Shown here piece by piece: positions 24,881 to 38,344 of a stretch of 64,000 bases of DNA. Below the pieces are notes generated by a model. That model had not been told where the DNA came from. It saw nothing but the letters and a program-made list of their open reading frames with translations, and searched no databases. Position 1 is the stretch's first letter. Each line of letters begins with the position of its first letter. The stretch is from Micromonospora citrea (GTDB lineage Bacteria; Actinomycetota; Actinomycetes; Mycobacteriales; Micromonosporaceae). Both the position numbers and the translations under genes were made by a program. The stretch covers positions 3,938,501-4,002,500 of the forward strand of contig NZ_FMHZ01000002.1 of NCBI RefSeq assembly GCF_900090315.1, given 5' to 3'.

Positions 24881-25984
24881 TCAGGCCAGGGCGGCCTCGG
24901 CGGCGGCGAGGAAGGCGTCGTTCTCGGCCGGGGTGCCGATGGTGACCCGGACCCCGTCGCCGGGGAACGGCCGGACGATCACACCCCGGGCCTCGCACGC
25001 CTTGCCGAACTCCACCGCCCGGTCGCCCAGCGGCAGCCAGACGAAGTTGGCCTGGCTGGTCGGCACGTCGGGGACGAGCTTGCGCAGCGCCTCGGTCACC
25101 CGGTCGCGCTCGGCGACGACGAGGGCGCACCGCCGCTCGACCTCGTCGGCCTGGGCGAGCGCGGCGAGCGCGCCCGCCTGCGCCGCCATGCTGGTGGAGA
25201 ACGGCGTGACGACCTTGCGTACGGCCGCCGCCACCGCCGGCTGGGCGACCAGGAAGCCGATCCGCAGGCCGGCCAGGCCCCAGGCCTTGGAGAGCGTGCG
25301 CAGCACGACCACGTTCGGCCGGTCGAGGTAGGTGAGGCCGTCCGGCACCTCGGGGTCGGTCACGAACTCCCGGTAGGCCTCGTCGATCACCACGAGCACG
25401 TCCTCGCCGACCGCGTCGAGGAACCGGTCCAGCTCGGCCCGGCGTACGGAGGTGCCGGTGGGGTTGTTCGGGTTGCAGACCAGGATCATCCGGGTCCGGT
25501 CGGTCACCGCCGCGGCCATCGCCGCCAGGTCGTGCCCGTGCCCGGCGTCGTTGGGCACCCGCACGCTGGTCGCGCCGCTGGTCGCCGCGATGATCGGGTA
25601 CGCCTCGAAGGAGCGCCACGAGTAGAGCAGCTCGTCGCCGGGCAGGCAGGTGGCCCGGACGAGGTGCTCGGCCAGCGCGACGGAGCCGCAGCCCGTGGCG
25701 ATCCGGTCGGCGTCCACGCCGTACCGCTCGGCCAGCGCCTCGCGCAGCGCGACCACGCCCATGTCCGGGTAGCGGTGCACCCCGGCGACGGCCTCGGCGA
25801 CGGCCTCCACCACGCCGGGCAGCGGGCCGTACGGGACCTCGTTGCTGGCGAGCTTGATCGCCTCGGGGAGCCCGAGCTCGCGGGCCAGGTCGGCCGGGCT
25901 GCGGCCGGGCACGTAGTTGGGCAGCGCGTCGAGGTCGGCGCGGGTCAGCCGCAGCGCCGGCTGGTGGCGTCCGGTGTCGGTCAT
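24881..25984 (-). CDS. HisC-like aminotransferase (histidinol-phosphate or aromatic amino acid)
   Basis: A 367-residue fold-type I PLP enzyme. [13 protein letters not shown] opens the substrate site, CNPNNPTGT and DEAYREFV bind PLP, and the catalytic Lys is in [14 protein letters not shown]. The family includes HisC and the actinobacterial aromatic aminotransferase Pat, which the sequence alone does not separate clearly. The position among hmgA, fahA and hpd favours tyrosine or phenylalanine transamination. Its ATG overlaps the stop of the upstream RDD gene by 4 bases (ATGA), so the two are co-translated; two hairpins terminate transcription after it. Confidence 0.88.
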   Translation of the reverse strand: MTDTGRHQPALRLTRADLDALPNYVPGRSPADLARELGLPEAIKLASNEVPYGPLPGVVEAVAEAVAGVHRYPDMGVVALREALAERYGVDADRIATGCGSVALAEHLVRATCLPGDELLYSWRSFEAYPIIAATSGATSVRVPNDAGHGHDLAAMAAAVTDRTRMILVCNPNNPTGTSVRRAELDRFLDAVGEDVLVVIDEAYREFVTDPEVPDGLTYLDRPNVVVLRTLSKAWGLAGLRIGFLVAQPAVAAAVRKVVTPFSTSMAAQAGALAALAQADEVERRCALVVAERDRVTEALRKLVPDVPTSQANFVWLPLGDRAVEFGKACEARGVIVRPFPGDGVRVTIGTPAENDAFLAAAEAALA

Positions 25985-26919
25985 GGGGTGTCTCCCGAGG
26001 GGTCGGTGCGGTCGTCCGGGGTGGTCCGCCGGGTGCGGGGAAGCTGGACCACCACGGTCTGCGCCCGCTTGTCGTGCAGGGCCTGACGCAGCGGGTGGTC
26101 GAAGAGCGGGGAGAGCGCGTCGACGAGTTGGAGCAGCAGGCCGAGGCCGCAGCAGTACCAGAGCAGGGTGGGCAGGCCGAGGGTGTTCCACCGGCGCAGC
26201 GCGCGGCCGAAGCCGAGGGGCTCGTCGGCGCTCGTCGGCAGCACCTTGACGCCCACCAGCCGCTTGCCGAAGGTCTGCCCGCCCGAGGCCATCGTCGGCA
26301 CCTCGTACGCGAGCCACAGCGCCGTGGCGATCAGCAGGATGACGACCTGGAGGCCGCCGGCCTGCTCGCTGGGCTGCGGCAGCCCCTCGGTGGAGGTGTC
26401 GCCGGCCATCGCCCGCCGGAACACCTCCCGCCAGTACGGGGTGACCTCCTCGATGAGCCGCCACACGAACCAGCCGTTGACGACGGCGTTCAGCGCGAAG
26501 ACGACGGCGAAGTCGATCAGTCGGGCGACGAGCCGGGCGCCGAAGCCGGCCAGCGGCAGCCCGTGCGGGCGGGGCTCCGGCGGCCGGCCGGCCCAGCCCC
26601 CGGCGGGCCAGCCGGGCGGCGGGCCCTGCGGGCGGCCGGGGGCCCCCGACGGCTGCCCGGGGTGGGGCTGGCCGGGCTGCGGCCACCCGGGGTGGGGTTG
26701 CCCGGGGTGGGGTTGCCCGGCCGTCGGCGTGGCCGGCGCGGGGGCCGCGGGCGGGGTGGGCGTGGGCGGGGTGGGCGCGGGCGGCGGCTCGGCCGGCGGC
26801 GGCCCCTCGGGCGGGGTGGCGTCGACGGGGATCGGCGCGCCGATCCAGCCCTCGCCGTCCCAGTAACGCCGGGTGTCCGGATCGGCCGGGTCGACGTACC
26901 AGCCCGGGTCGACGCTCAC
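25981..26919 (-). CDS. DUF2510 and RDD-domain membrane protein
   Basis: A 312-residue protein. The N-terminal DUF2510 motif [20 protein letters not shown] (residues 6-25) is followed by a Pro/Gly/Gln-rich tract with repeated GQPHPG units to about residue 115. A C-terminal RDD domain then has about three membrane segments ([55 protein letters not shown]) and the motif [17 protein letters not shown] proteins include transporters and membrane factors of mixed function. The GTG start at 26919 precedes DUF2510. It overlaps the aminotransferase gene and follows a second RDD gene by 22 bases, so these form an operon. Confidence 0.88.
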   Translation of the reverse strand: MSVDPGWYVDPADPDTRRYWDGEGWIGAPIPVDATPPEGPPPAEPPPAPTPPTPTPPAAPAPATPTAGQPHPGQPHPGWPQPGQPHPGQPSGAPGRPQGPPPGWPAGGWAGRPPEPRPHGLPLAGFGARLVARLIDFAVVFALNAVVNGWFVWRLIEEVTPYWREVFRRAMAGDTSTEGLPQPSEQAGGLQVVILLIATALWLAYEVPTMASGGQTFGKRLVGVKVLPTSADEPLGFGRALRRWNTLGLPTLLWYCCGLGLLLQLVDALSPLFDHPLRQALHDKRAQTVVVQLPRTRRTTPDDRTDPSGDTP

Positions 26920-26941
26920 GGCCTGGCCTCGCTGCGCTCGC

Positions 26942-27667
26942 TCACGCAGACACCTTAACGACGACGGTGCCGGCGAACTTGTCGTGGAGGCACTGCTGCC
27001 AGGGCTTGTCCCACAGTTGCCAGAGCCCGTCGAGGTAGCTGAGGCCGGGCAGGAGGCCGGCCGCGAGGTACTGCACGGCGTACCGCCTGCCGGCCATCCG
27101 CCGGTCCAGCGTGCGCTCCGGGTCGAGCGGCACCACCCGCAGCTTCATCACCTTCTTGCCGAAGGTCTGCCCGGTGCGCTTCATGTATTCCACGTGGTAG
27201 AGCCAGTAGAGCCCGAGCAGCACCACCATCAGGCCCAGTTCGAGCAGCAGGATCGGCAGGAGGAAGTCCGTCAGGAGCGAGCCGGGGTCGGGCTCGACCA
27301 GCGTGCCGTCCGGGTTGGTCCGGGTCAGGTCGTCCATCATGTTCCAGAAGAAGAGCATGAACGCCGGCAGGAAGAGGACCATCGCCACCAGCATGCTCAG
27401 TGCCCCGTCGATCAGCGCGGCCAGCAGCCGGTCGCCGAACCCGGCGAGCGGCTGACCCCCGGGCGCGCGCGTCGGAACGGCCGGCCGGGGCGGCCCGGCC
27501 CAGCCCGGTGGCGGCGGAACCCAGCCCGGCGGCGGGTGCCCGGGCGGGGCGTACTGCGGCGGCGCCGCGTACCCCTGGCTGGTCGGAGCGGAGGGCGGCG
27601 CGAAGCCGCCGGCGGCGGGCGGGTGCCCACCGGCCGGCGGCGTCGGGTACGACGGAGGTTGCGTCAC
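26942..27667 (-). CDS. RDD-domain membrane protein
   Basis: A 241-residue protein with a Pro/Gly-rich N-terminus of about 70 residues (PPGHPPPGWVPPPPGW) and an RDD domain with about three membrane segments (ALIDGALSMLVAMVLFLPAF, FLLPILLLELGLMVVLLGLY, then an amphipathic C-terminal segment). TGQTFGKKVMKLRVVPLD is the diagnostic loop. It lies between hpd (11 bases downstream) and the other RDD gene. The DUF2510 motif is absent. It is probably in the same transcript as its neighbours. Function is unknown. Confidence 0.87.
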   Translation of the reverse strand: MTQPPSYPTPPAGGHPPAAGGFAPPSAPTSQGYAAPPQYAPPGHPPPGWVPPPPGWAGPPRPAVPTRAPGGQPLAGFGDRLLAALIDGALSMLVAMVLFLPAFMLFFWNMMDDLTRTNPDGTLVEPDPGSLLTDFLLPILLLELGLMVVLLGLYWLYHVEYMKRTGQTFGKKVMKLRVVPLDPERTLDRRMAGRRYAVQYLAAGLLPGLSYLDGLWQLWDKPWQQCLHDKFAGTVVVKVSA

Positions 27668-27678
27668 GCTCGACAGTG

Positions 27679-29522
<1,844 letters not shown>

Positions 29523-29638
29523 CGGAGCGCCCCGTCACGGGACCGGGCCCCTTCCCCGCCGATGCCCGCGCGGAGAAAGGGCGGCGACACGGCGGCGCGG
29601 GACCGCGGGAGCGTGGTGCTCGTCGCTACCGTGTCCGT

Positions 29639-31060
29639 GTGGCGAAGGCGGGCGGCCTCGGATGGCGTGGCGGGCTGCTGCTCGCGCTCGTCGTGGTCGT
29701 CGTCCTCGCCGCGACCGGGGTGTGGAACCCGTTCCCCGGCCTGTGGGACTGGGTCGACCGCAGCGAGCCGATCTCCGAGCCGGACGTGGTCTGGCAGCAG
29801 CGGGTCGGCGGCACCCCGCGCAGCGTCACCATCGCCGGCGACACCGTCGTGGTCGAGCAGCGCACCCGGGTGGAGGCGCGCAGCCTGGCCACCGGCACCC
29901 AGCTGTGGGAGCGCAAGGCCGACTGGTCCGCCGTTTCCGGGGGCGACCGGGACGCGGTCGTCGTCGTGGGCAAGCTCCTGGTCAAGGGTTACGAGGTGCT
30001 CGACCCGACCACGGGCGCCACGCGGCGGCGCGACGGCGACGCGGTGGCCGTGTGGACCTACCGCAACCTGCTGCTCGACGCCCGCTGCGTCGACGCCACC
30101 GACTGCACGATCAGCGCGTGGGAGCCGCGCGGCACCGCACCGCTCTGGACGGCCTTCGTGCCGGGGGTGCGCAGCGGGCTGCTCGGCGACAACCCGGGGC
30201 TGCTCGGCACCCGCCGGCTCGACGCCGTCCGGATCGACGAGGAGGTGGCGGGGCCGGAGGCCGTGCCGCCGCTGCTCGGGTTTCCCATCGACGGCCGGGT
30301 GCACGTGCTCGACACCGCCACGGGGCGCGTGCTGCAGAACGTCGAGCCGGGCCGGGACGAGCGGCTGTCGGTGGTCGGCGGCCGGCTGCTGCGGATCACC
30401 GCCCGGTCCCAGGATGGCACCTGCTACTTCGCCATCTCCGGCCGTGACCCGGCGACCGGCCAGGAGACCTGGCAGCGGGCGGGGATCAACCTGCGTACCG
30501 CCGACAACGCCGGCTGCGTGCAGCGGGAGGATCCGCAGGGCGCGCGGAACGTGCTGATCGGCGTCGCCCCGGACGCCCGCGAGGCGGTCCTCGACGGGTA
30601 CGACGGGCGGCTGCTGCTCACCACCGCCGCCGGAGAACGGCTGCTCGCCGTCGACGACCGCTACGCCCTGGTCCGCGTGGCCGACAAGCGGGCGGTGGTC
30701 AGCCACGAGCTGGGCGCCGGGCGGGTGCGGTGGAGCCGTCCCGCCGGGGCGAAGGCGGGCGCCGCGCTCACCCCGTACGCGGCCGTGCTCGCCGACGAGA
30801 AGCCGTCCCGGCTGGTGGCGCTCGACCCGCGCACCGGCGCGGAGCTGGCGAGCCTGCGGACGGCGGCGAACGCCCTCGCGGTGGGTCCGAGAGGCATGAT
30901 CATCGGCGAGGGGCGGGAGATCGGGTACGTCCGCTTCGGCGGCGCGGCCGTGGGCCCGGCGCCCCCGGGCGACGGCGGCGTCCCCGGTCCCGCCGGCACG
31001 GGCGGGGTGCCCGGGCCGCAGGACAGCTGCGGCCCGAAGCGGGAACTCTGCCCCGGGTGA
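29639..31060 (+). CDS. Membrane-anchored PQQ-like beta-propeller protein
   Basis: A 473-residue protein with one N-terminal membrane segment ([18 protein letters not shown]) and an extracytoplasmic propeller. Blade motifs include [45 protein letters not shown] and [15 protein letters not shown]. The last 40 residues are Gly/Pro-rich with a CGPKRELC pair. It resembles the protein at 23252 in layout. TACCGT (29627-29632) lies 6 bases before the GTG at 29639, consistent with a leaderless start. The fumarase gene begins 67 bases later with its own promoter. A sensor or envelope scaffold role is possible. Confidence 0.83.
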   Translation: MAKAGGLGWRGGLLLALVVVVVLAATGVWNPFPGLWDWVDRSEPISEPDVVWQQRVGGTPRSVTIAGDTVVVEQRTRVEARSLATGTQLWERKADWSAVSGGDRDAVVVVGKLLVKGYEVLDPTTGATRRRDGDAVAVWTYRNLLLDARCVDATDCTISAWEPRGTAPLWTAFVPGVRSGLLGDNPGLLGTRRLDAVRIDEEVAGPEAVPPLLGFPIDGRVHVLDTATGRVLQNVEPGRDERLSVVGGRLLRITARSQDGTCYFAISGRDPATGQETWQRAGINLRTADNAGCVQREDPQGARNVLIGVAPDAREAVLDGYDGRLLLTTAAGERLLAVDDRYALVRVADKRAVVSHELGAGRVRWSRPAGAKAGAALTPYAAVLADEKPSRLVALDPRTGAELASLRTAANALAVGPRGMIIGEGREIGYVRFGGAAVGPAPPGDGGVPGPAGTGGVPGPQDSCGPKRELCPG

Positions 31061-31127
31061 GAGCGTCGTCCCAGGACCCACCCGGCGGGTGACACTGATC
31101 GACCCTTCTGCCCTAGGCTTTCCGCTC

Positions 31128-32795
<1,668 letters not shown>

Positions 32796-32848
32796 TCGGA
32801 CCACGCGATCATCTGCAGGCCGCCGCGCGGCGCGGCAGGATGGTAGGC

Positions 32849-34249
32849 GTGACGACTCCTGAGGCGACGGGCTACCGGATCGAACGCGACTCGATGGGCG
32901 AGGTGGAGGTGCCCGCCGAGGCGCTGTGGCGCGCCCAGACGCAGCGCGCGGTGCAGAACTTCCCGATCTCGGGCCGGGGGATCGAGCCGGCCCAGATCCG
33001 GGCGCTGGCCCAGATCAAGGGGGCGGCGGCCGAGGTCAACGGCGAGCTGGGCGTGATCGACGCGAACGTGGCCGCGGCCATCGCCGCCGCGGCGGCGCAC
33101 GTGGCGGACGGCGGCTACGACGACCAGTTCCCGATCGACGTGTTCCAGACCGGCTCCGGCACGTCGTCGAACATGAACACCAACGAGGTCATCGCCACCC
33201 TGGCCAGCCGCGAGCTGGGCCGGGACGTGCACCCGAACGACGACGTGAACGCCTCGCAGTCCAGCAACGACGTCTTCCCGTCGTCGATCCACCTGGCGGC
33301 CACGGAGGCCGTGGCGCGGGACCTGCTGCCCGCGCTGGCCCACCTGGCGGAGGCGCTGGAGGGCAAGGCGGCGGAGTTCGAGACGGTGGTCAAGGCCGGG
33401 CGTACGCACCTGATGGACGCCACCCCGGTGACCCTCGGGCAGGAGTTCGGCGGGTACGCCGCCCAGGTCCGCTACGGCATCGAGCGGCTGGAGGGCGCGC
33501 TGCCCCGGCTCGCCGAGCTGCCGCTGGGCGGCACGGCCGTGGGCACGGGCATCAACACCCCGCTCGGTTTCGCCGCGAAGGTCATCGAGAAGCTGCGGGG
33601 CTCGACCGGGCTGCCGCTGACCGAGGCGCGCAACCACTTCGAGGCGCAGGGGGCCCGGGACGCCCTGGTCGAGACCTCGGGGCAGCTACGCACCGTCGCC
33701 GTCGGCCTCTACAAGATCGCCAACGACATCCGTTGGATGGGCTCGGGCCCGCGCGCGGGCCTGCGTGAGCTGCGCATTCCGGATCTCCAGCCCGGCTCGT
33801 CGATCATGCCGGGCAAGGTCAACCCGGTGGTCGCCGAGGCGATGCGGCAGGTGTGCGCCCAGGTGATCGGCAACGACGCCGCCGTCGGCTTCGCCGGCTC
33901 GCAGGGCGACTTCGAGCTGAACGTCATGTTGCCCGTGATGGGCCGCAACCTGCTGGAGTCGATCCGGCTGCTCGCCGCGTCGAGCCGGCTCTTCGCCGAC
34001 CGCCTCGTGGTCGGCCTGGTCGCGGACGCCGAGGTCTGCCTGGCGTACGCGGAGGGCTCGCCGTCGATCGTCACCCCCCTCAACCGCCACCTGGGATACG
34101 ACGAGGCCGCCTCGATCGCGAAGGAGGCGCTGGCCAGGCAGGTCTCGATCCGCGAGGTGGTCATCTCCCGGGGGCACGTCGACTCGGGCAAGCTGACCGA
34201 GACCCAGCTCGACGAGGCGCTCGACCTGCTCCGGATGACCCACCCCTGA
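32849..34249 (+). CDS. fumC: Fumarate hydratase, class II
   Basis: A 466-residue, iron-free fumarase. Active-site regions: [49 protein letters not shown] and the signature [12 protein letters not shown]. It catalyses the same reaction as the class I enzyme upstream but resists oxygen and iron limitation. The GTG at 32849 has AGGA 8 bases upstream; an ATG at 32840 in the same frame is possible. A 10-bp hairpin lies 51 bases after the stop. Fumarate is also an end product of FahA, encoded 10 kb away. Confidence 0.96.
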   Translation: MTTPEATGYRIERDSMGEVEVPAEALWRAQTQRAVQNFPISGRGIEPAQIRALAQIKGAAAEVNGELGVIDANVAAAIAAAAAHVADGGYDDQFPIDVFQTGSGTSSNMNTNEVIATLASRELGRDVHPNDDVNASQSSNDVFPSSIHLAATEAVARDLLPALAHLAEALEGKAAEFETVVKAGRTHLMDATPVTLGQEFGGYAAQVRYGIERLEGALPRLAELPLGGTAVGTGINTPLGFAAKVIEKLRGSTGLPLTEARNHFEAQGARDALVETSGQLRTVAVGLYKIANDIRWMGSGPRAGLRELRIPDLQPGSSIMPGKVNPVVAEAMRQVCAQVIGNDAAVGFAGSQGDFELNVMLPVMGRNLLESIRLLAASSRLFADRLVVGLVADAEVCLAYAEGSPSIVTPLNRHLGYDEAASIAKEALARQVSIREVVISRGHVDSGKLTETQLDEALDLLRMTHP

Positions 34250-34300
34250 GTCGTCCCGCCCCGCCTCGCCCGGGCCGTCCGGCCTTGGTCCGGGTCGATG

Positions 34301-34330
34301 CTCCCCTCGCCCGCAAGGAAGCGAGGGGAG
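34301..34330 (+). terminator. 10-bp hairpin terminator after fumC
   Basis: CTCCCCTCGC (34301-34310) and GCGAGGGGAG (34321-34330) pair exactly around a 10-base loop. Between here and the CGNR gene end at 34528 no gene was seen. Confidence 0.75.
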
Positions 34331-34527
34331 GTGCTGTCGATCCTGCCTGCACCGGTCCGGCCCTGTCGTGCGTCCGGAGAGGGCCGTGAGCAGGGCGATC
34401 ACGACGGCGTCCGGCGGGATCGTCGAGGAGTCCGACGCCACGCCGGTCGACGTGGTCCCGGACCGCCCCGGCCGCGAGCGCGTGGTGTGGCTGTGCACCC
34501 TGCGCCCGGACGTCTCGCCGCACGCCG

Positions 34528-35073
34528 TCAACCGCGCGAGGCGGACCTGCGGGCGCGGTAGGCGGTGACGGCGGCACGGTTGCCGCAGCCGGCGTCGCAG
34601 AACCGGCGGGAGCGGTTCTTCGACAGGTCGACGAGCACGTTCTCGCAGTCCGGGTGGTCGCAGATCCGCAGCCGGCGCAGCTCGCCGGCGCGTACGAGGT
34701 CCGCCAGCGCCATCGCGGCCTCGACGGCCATCCGGGTGGCCAGCGGCGCGTCGCGCGGCACGGCGTGGAAGTGGTACGGCTCGTCGTCGTGGGTGATGAG
34801 CTGGGGCAGCGCGTCGTTCTCGCGCAGCAGCCCGTTGACGATGGCGACGATCCCCTCGGTGTCGGCGTACCAGACGCGGCGCAGCCTGGGTCGGAGGTCG
34901 CGTACGGCCCGCAGTTCGTCCTCGCTGCGCTCGTGCCGCCCGCTGTAGGCGTGGGCGACGAAGAACGCGTCCAGGGCGGCGACGTCGGGCAGGCCCTCAC
35001 CGGCGCGACCGTCGGTGTTGACCAGCGCGGCCACGGTGGTCAAGGCGCATTCCGTGTCATGGGTGAAGAGCAA
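34528..35073 (-). CDS. CGNR zinc-finger protein (ABATE domain)
   Basis: A 181-residue protein. The N-terminal helical ABATE-type region (ALTTVAALVNTDGRAGEGLP) is followed by a C-terminal zinc finger with CDHPDCENVLVD, NRSRRFCDAGCGNR and the helix VTAYRARR, the CGNR signature. Such proteins are probable DNA-binding regulators. The TTG start at 35073 is supported by AGGAG 5 bases upstream. It is divergent from an EamA exporter 75 bases away, the common arrangement of a regulator with its target, so it may control that gene. Confidence 0.9.
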   Translation of the reverse strand: MLFTHDTECALTTVAALVNTDGRAGEGLPDVAALDAFFVAHAYSGRHERSEDELRAVRDLRPRLRRVWYADTEGIVAIVNGLLRENDALPQLITHDDEPYHFHAVPRDAPLATRMAVEAAMALADLVRAGELRRLRICDHPDCENVLVDLSKNRSRRFCDAGCGNRAAVTAYRARRSASRG

Positions 35074-35148
35074 CTTGACTCCTGTCGTGGTGCCCGCCTA
35101 GCGTCATCAGCATAGTGGCTTTTTGCTTATGACAGTGGGAGTGGATCG

Positions 35149-36111
35149 ATGCGTCAACCACCCGCCGCCGGGCTCGGTCTCGGCCTCGCCCTGCTCTCCG
35201 CCGTCACCTTCGCCACGTCCGGCACGTTCGCCCGGTCCCTCATCGACGCCGGCTGGTCGGCCGAATCCGCCGTGGCCGTCCGGGTCGGCGTCGCCGCGCT
35301 GGTCGTGGCGGTCCCGGCCGTGCTGTCGCTACGCGGCAGGTGGGACGTGCTGCGCCGCAACCTCGCCGCGATCGGCGTGTTCGGGCTGCTCGGGGTCGCC
35401 ACGGCCCAGGTCTGCTTCTTCAACGCTGTCCGCTACCTGCCGGTCGGCGTCGCGCTGCTGCTGGAGTACCTCGGCATCGTCCTGGTGGTGGGCTGGATGT
35501 GGCTGGTCCACGGGCAGCGTCCCCGCCGGCTGACCGTCGCCGGCTCGGTGGCCGCCCTCGCCGGCCTGTTCTTCGTCCTGGACCTGACCGGTGCCGGCCG
35601 GCTCGACGCGGTGGGCGTGCTCTGGGGGCTCGGGGCGGCGGTCGGCCTCGCCGGCTACTTCGTGCTCGCGGGACGGGTCGACGAGGAACTGCCCTCGGTG
35701 GCCATGGCCAGCGGCGGCATGGCCGTCGGGGCCGCCGTCCTGCTGCTGCTCGGGGCGGTCGGTGCGCTGCCGCTGCGGGTGGCCTTCGGCGAGGTCACCT
35801 TCGCCGGGCAGCGCACCAGCTGGTTGGTGCCGGTGGTCGGGCTGTCGCTGATCGCCGCCGTCGTCGCGTACCTCGCCGGGATCGCCGGAACCCGGATCCT
35901 CGGCGCCCGGCTGTCGTCGTTCGTCGGGCTGACCGAGGTGATGTTCGCCGTCCTCATCGCCTGGCTGGTGCTGGGCGAACTGCCCACCGTGGTGCAACTG
36001 CTCGGCGGCGCCCTGATCGTCGCCGGCGTCGCCCTGGTGCGCGTCGACGAGCTGCGCGCTCCCCGTGCCGACGACCCGCAGCCGCAGGTGGCCGAGCCCG
36101 CCCTGCCGTGA
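35149..36111 (+). CDS. EamA/DMT family transporter
   Basis: A 320-residue membrane protein with ten predicted helices in two EamA repeats. The first begins GLGLALLSAVTFATSGTFAR, the second VLWGLGAAVGLAGYFVLAG; VGVALLLEYLGIVLVVGW and LGELPTVVQLLGGALIVAGV are typical. DMT exporters move small metabolites such as amino acids, so the substrate cannot be read from sequence. GGGAG lies 8 bases before the ATG. The 75-base divergent gap is relatively AT-rich (CATAGTGGCTTTTTGCTTATG), with loosely symmetrical ends. A decayed protease gene follows directly. Confidence 0.92.
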   Translation: MRQPPAAGLGLGLALLSAVTFATSGTFARSLIDAGWSAESAVAVRVGVAALVVAVPAVLSLRGRWDVLRRNLAAIGVFGLLGVATAQVCFFNAVRYLPVGVALLLEYLGIVLVVGWMWLVHGQRPRRLTVAGSVAALAGLFFVLDLTGAGRLDAVGVLWGLGAAVGLAGYFVLAGRVDEELPSVAMASGGMAVGAAVLLLLGAVGALPLRVAFGEVTFAGQRTSWLVPVVGLSLIAAVVAYLAGIAGTRILGARLSSFVGLTEVMFAVLIAWLVLGELPTVVQLLGGALIVAGVALVRVDELRAPRADDPQPQVAEPALP

Positions 36112-36138
36112 CCCGAACGGGTCGCCCGGCGGCGCCCG

Positions 36139-36984
36139 CACACCGGCGTCGACGCCAGCAACCCGGACATCGCGCCGAACTTCAACTGGGCGCTGTCCCG
36201 CAACTTCGCTCCCGACATCGTCGACGGCGAGTGCGAGGTGGCGAGCTGCCTCGACCCGGTCGGCACCGACGACGGCGGGCACGGCACCCACGTGGCCGGC
36301 ACGATCGGCGCCGCGCGCGCTGGGCAACAACCACGAGGATCCGGGCGCCCCGCGCACCGACGTGTCGAGCCCGGACTACGGCGACACCGCGCCCTACCCG
36401 CGCGAGATCGACAACGACAGCTGCTGGGACCTGCCCACCGAGGGCCCCAACGTGATCAGCGTGTCGGCGGTCGGGCCGTCGGGCAAGAAGTCGGACTTCT
36501 CGAACTACGGCACCGAGCAGACCGCCGTGGCGGCGCCCGGCGGCTGGTTCCGTGACGGCTTCGGCACGGACACCTACCGCACCGACGCCAACATGATCCT
36601 CTCGACGTACCCGAAGAAGGTGCTCCAGGAGGAGGGCTCGGTCGACGCCGACGGCAACATCGTCGCCGGGTTCGAGGAGACGGTCTTCAAGGCGTGCAAG
36701 GCCAACGGTGAGTGCGGGTACTGCACCTATCTGCAGGGCACCTCGATGGCGGCCCCGCACGCCTCCGGCGTCGCCGCGCTGATCGTCAGCAGCACCTCTA
36801 CCGCACGGCCGCCGAGCGCGCCTGCCCGGAGCCGCGCCTGCAGTCGTACACCAACGAGGGCCGGGACGCCGAGTTCGACGCCTACCGCGCCGGAGGGCTG
36901 GACTTCAACGGCTTCTACGGTTACGGCATCGTCGACGCGTACGCGGCGGTGAAGACCCCGCTCAAGCCCAACGCCCGCCCGTAA
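36139..36984 (+). pseudogene. Remnant of a subtilisin-like (S8) serine protease
   Basis: Pieces of one S8 protease lie in alternating frames. Frame 1 begins at TGVDASNPDIAPNFNW, right after the expected catalytic Asp, and continues to the His motif GHGTHVAGTIGAA. Near 36309 it shifts to frame 2 (NVISVSAVGPSGKKSDFSN, then the Ser motif GTSMAAPHASGVAALI). Near 36790 it returns to frame 1 and ends at 36984. The signal peptide, propeptide, the Asp and the block between the His motif and the Asn region are missing. At least two frameshifts and three deletions make an active protease very unlikely. It starts just after the EamA stop. Confidence 0.9.
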
Positions 36985-36997
36985 CGACGCACCACCG

Positions 36998-37029
36998 GAG
37001 GGGCCCGGCCGACTTCGGCCGGGCCCCTC
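36998..37029. terminator. Hairpin after the protease remnant
   Basis: GAGGGGCCCGGCCGA (36998-37012) pairs exactly with 37015-37029. It starts 13 bases after the old protease stop and also faces the convergent gene ending at 37080. Confidence 0.8.
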
Positions 37030-37079
37030 GCGCGTCAGGCGGCGGGCGGTCGATCCGGTGCCCGGCGCAGGCGCCCCGG

Positions 37080-38168
37080 TCACGGGCGCCAGCCCCGGGC
37101 ACCGAGTGCGGCGCGAGCCTCGCGCAGGACACCCGGGAAGTCGTGGCGCAGCCGCCTGCCGGTGACCGGCAGTACGAGCCAGCCGGCGCCGACCAGCCGG
37201 GCGATCCGGTCGAGGTGCCCGCCGCCGGCCTCGGCGTGCCGCCCGTCCTGGACGACGGCCACGCGGTACGCCGACCACGCCAGGTCGGCGTGCACGACCA
37301 GCCCGGCGGCGACCCGGACCGGGTGCCGGACGGCGGGGCGCGGCAGCCCGGCCAGCACCAGCCGGACCCGCAGTTCGGACTCGGCCGGCGACCGGGCGCC
37401 CGGATCCGCCAGGCCGAACACCCAGCGGGCCCGGCGGCCGCCGGGCCGGTCGGCGTTGCGGGCGGCGACGTCGGCGAGGGCGGCACGGCTGGTCAGCCCC
37501 TGCCGTAGCAACGAGTCGACGATGCCGACGGCGCGCAGCGGCTCCAACCAGACCGCCGTCTCCCACGCCGCAGACGTCGGATCGGTGCTGACCGGCACGC
37601 CGGCGGTGCGCAGATCCGCCACCCGCAGGCCGGTTGGAACCGGCCGGACCGCGCTGCCCGGGCCGTCGGCCGGCGTGCGCAGCGCCGTGCGCAGGCCGCC
37701 AGCCGGCGGTACGGCCGTGACGTCCCCGCCGTCAGCGGATGCGGAGGCCGTCGTTTCCCTGCCCTCGGCCGGCGTGCGGTGTGTCGGGTGCGGACCGCCA
37801 CCCGCCCCTGCGGGCTGCCGGTGCGGACCCGTGGAGTGCACGCGCAGGCCCCGTTGCGGGCCGAGCCGCATCGCCCTCGGGACGAGGACGTGCACGTCGT
37901 CGACGAACGAGGCGGCGTGCCCGACACCGTGCAGGTAGGCCGCCGAGGGGCCGGCGACGACCGCCTCGGGCGGCAACCGCAGGGCCGCGGCGCGGCAGGC
38001 CAGGGCGTGGTCCCGGTCCAGCCGGGCGTCGGCGTAGACGTCGTGACGCAGACGCAGCCAGGCGGAGCCGCGCAGTTGGTGCTCGGTGACCAGGCCCTGT
38101 CGGATCGCGTCCGAGCCGCGGAAGACCTGCCAGGCCAGGACACCTGGACGGTGCGGTGGAGGTGGCAT
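37080..38168 (-). CDS. AbiEi-like / DUF559-like protein
   Basis: A 362-residue protein. The N-terminus (VFRGSDAIRQGLVTEHQLRG, then RLRHDVYADARL) resembles the AbiEi-type winged-helix N-domain common in actinobacteria. The C-terminus (LVVHADLAWSAYRVAVVQDG and IARLVGAGWLVLPVTG) resembles the Vsr/DUF559 nuclease fold, but the usual acidic residue before DG is Gln (VVQDG), so nuclease activity is doubtful. Residues 130-210 are a low-complexity insert with related ADG and AGV segments. No toxin partner is adjacent, so a toxin-antitoxin role is unsupported. CACGCT lies 6 bases before the ATG. Confidence 0.7.
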   Translation of the reverse strand: MPPPPHRPGVLAWQVFRGSDAIRQGLVTEHQLRGSAWLRLRHDVYADARLDRDHALACRAAALRLPPEAVVAGPSAAYLHGVGHAASFVDDVHVLVPRAMRLGPQRGLRVHSTGPHRQPAGAGGGPHPTHRTPAEGRETTASASADGGDVTAVPPAGGLRTALRTPADGPGSAVRPVPTGLRVADLRTAGVPVSTDPTSAAWETAVWLEPLRAVGIVDSLLRQGLTSRAALADVAARNADRPGGRRARWVFGLADPGARSPAESELRVRLVLAGLPRPAVRHPVRVAAGLVVHADLAWSAYRVAVVQDGRHAEAGGGHLDRIARLVGAGWLVLPVTGRRLRHDFPGVLREARAALGARGWRP

Positions 38169-38344
38169 GCGGCCAGCGTGCCCGCCGCCGGAGGCCGCCC
38201 GACACCCCTGTGGACGACCCGGGCCGCACCGGGAACCTTCGCCTGTGGACAACCGACACGACAGCCGCCGGATGTGTTAGAGGATCGCCGCTCGGGAGGC
38301 GGAGGACGTCCCGCGCGGGCGAGCGAGGTGAAGGACCGGGCGGC

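Noticed and set aside
34368..34568. Short frame between fumC and the CGNR gene
   Set aside because: It runs into the CGNR gene on the opposite strand and has no recognisable content.
35110..35130. Palindrome CATAGTGG...CTTATG between the CGNR and EamA genes
   Set aside because: Only four to five bases match at each end, too weak to claim as an operator.
37080..38168. Toxin-antitoxin system
   Set aside because: The AbiEi-like N-terminus alone is common in unrelated proteins and no toxin gene is adjacent.
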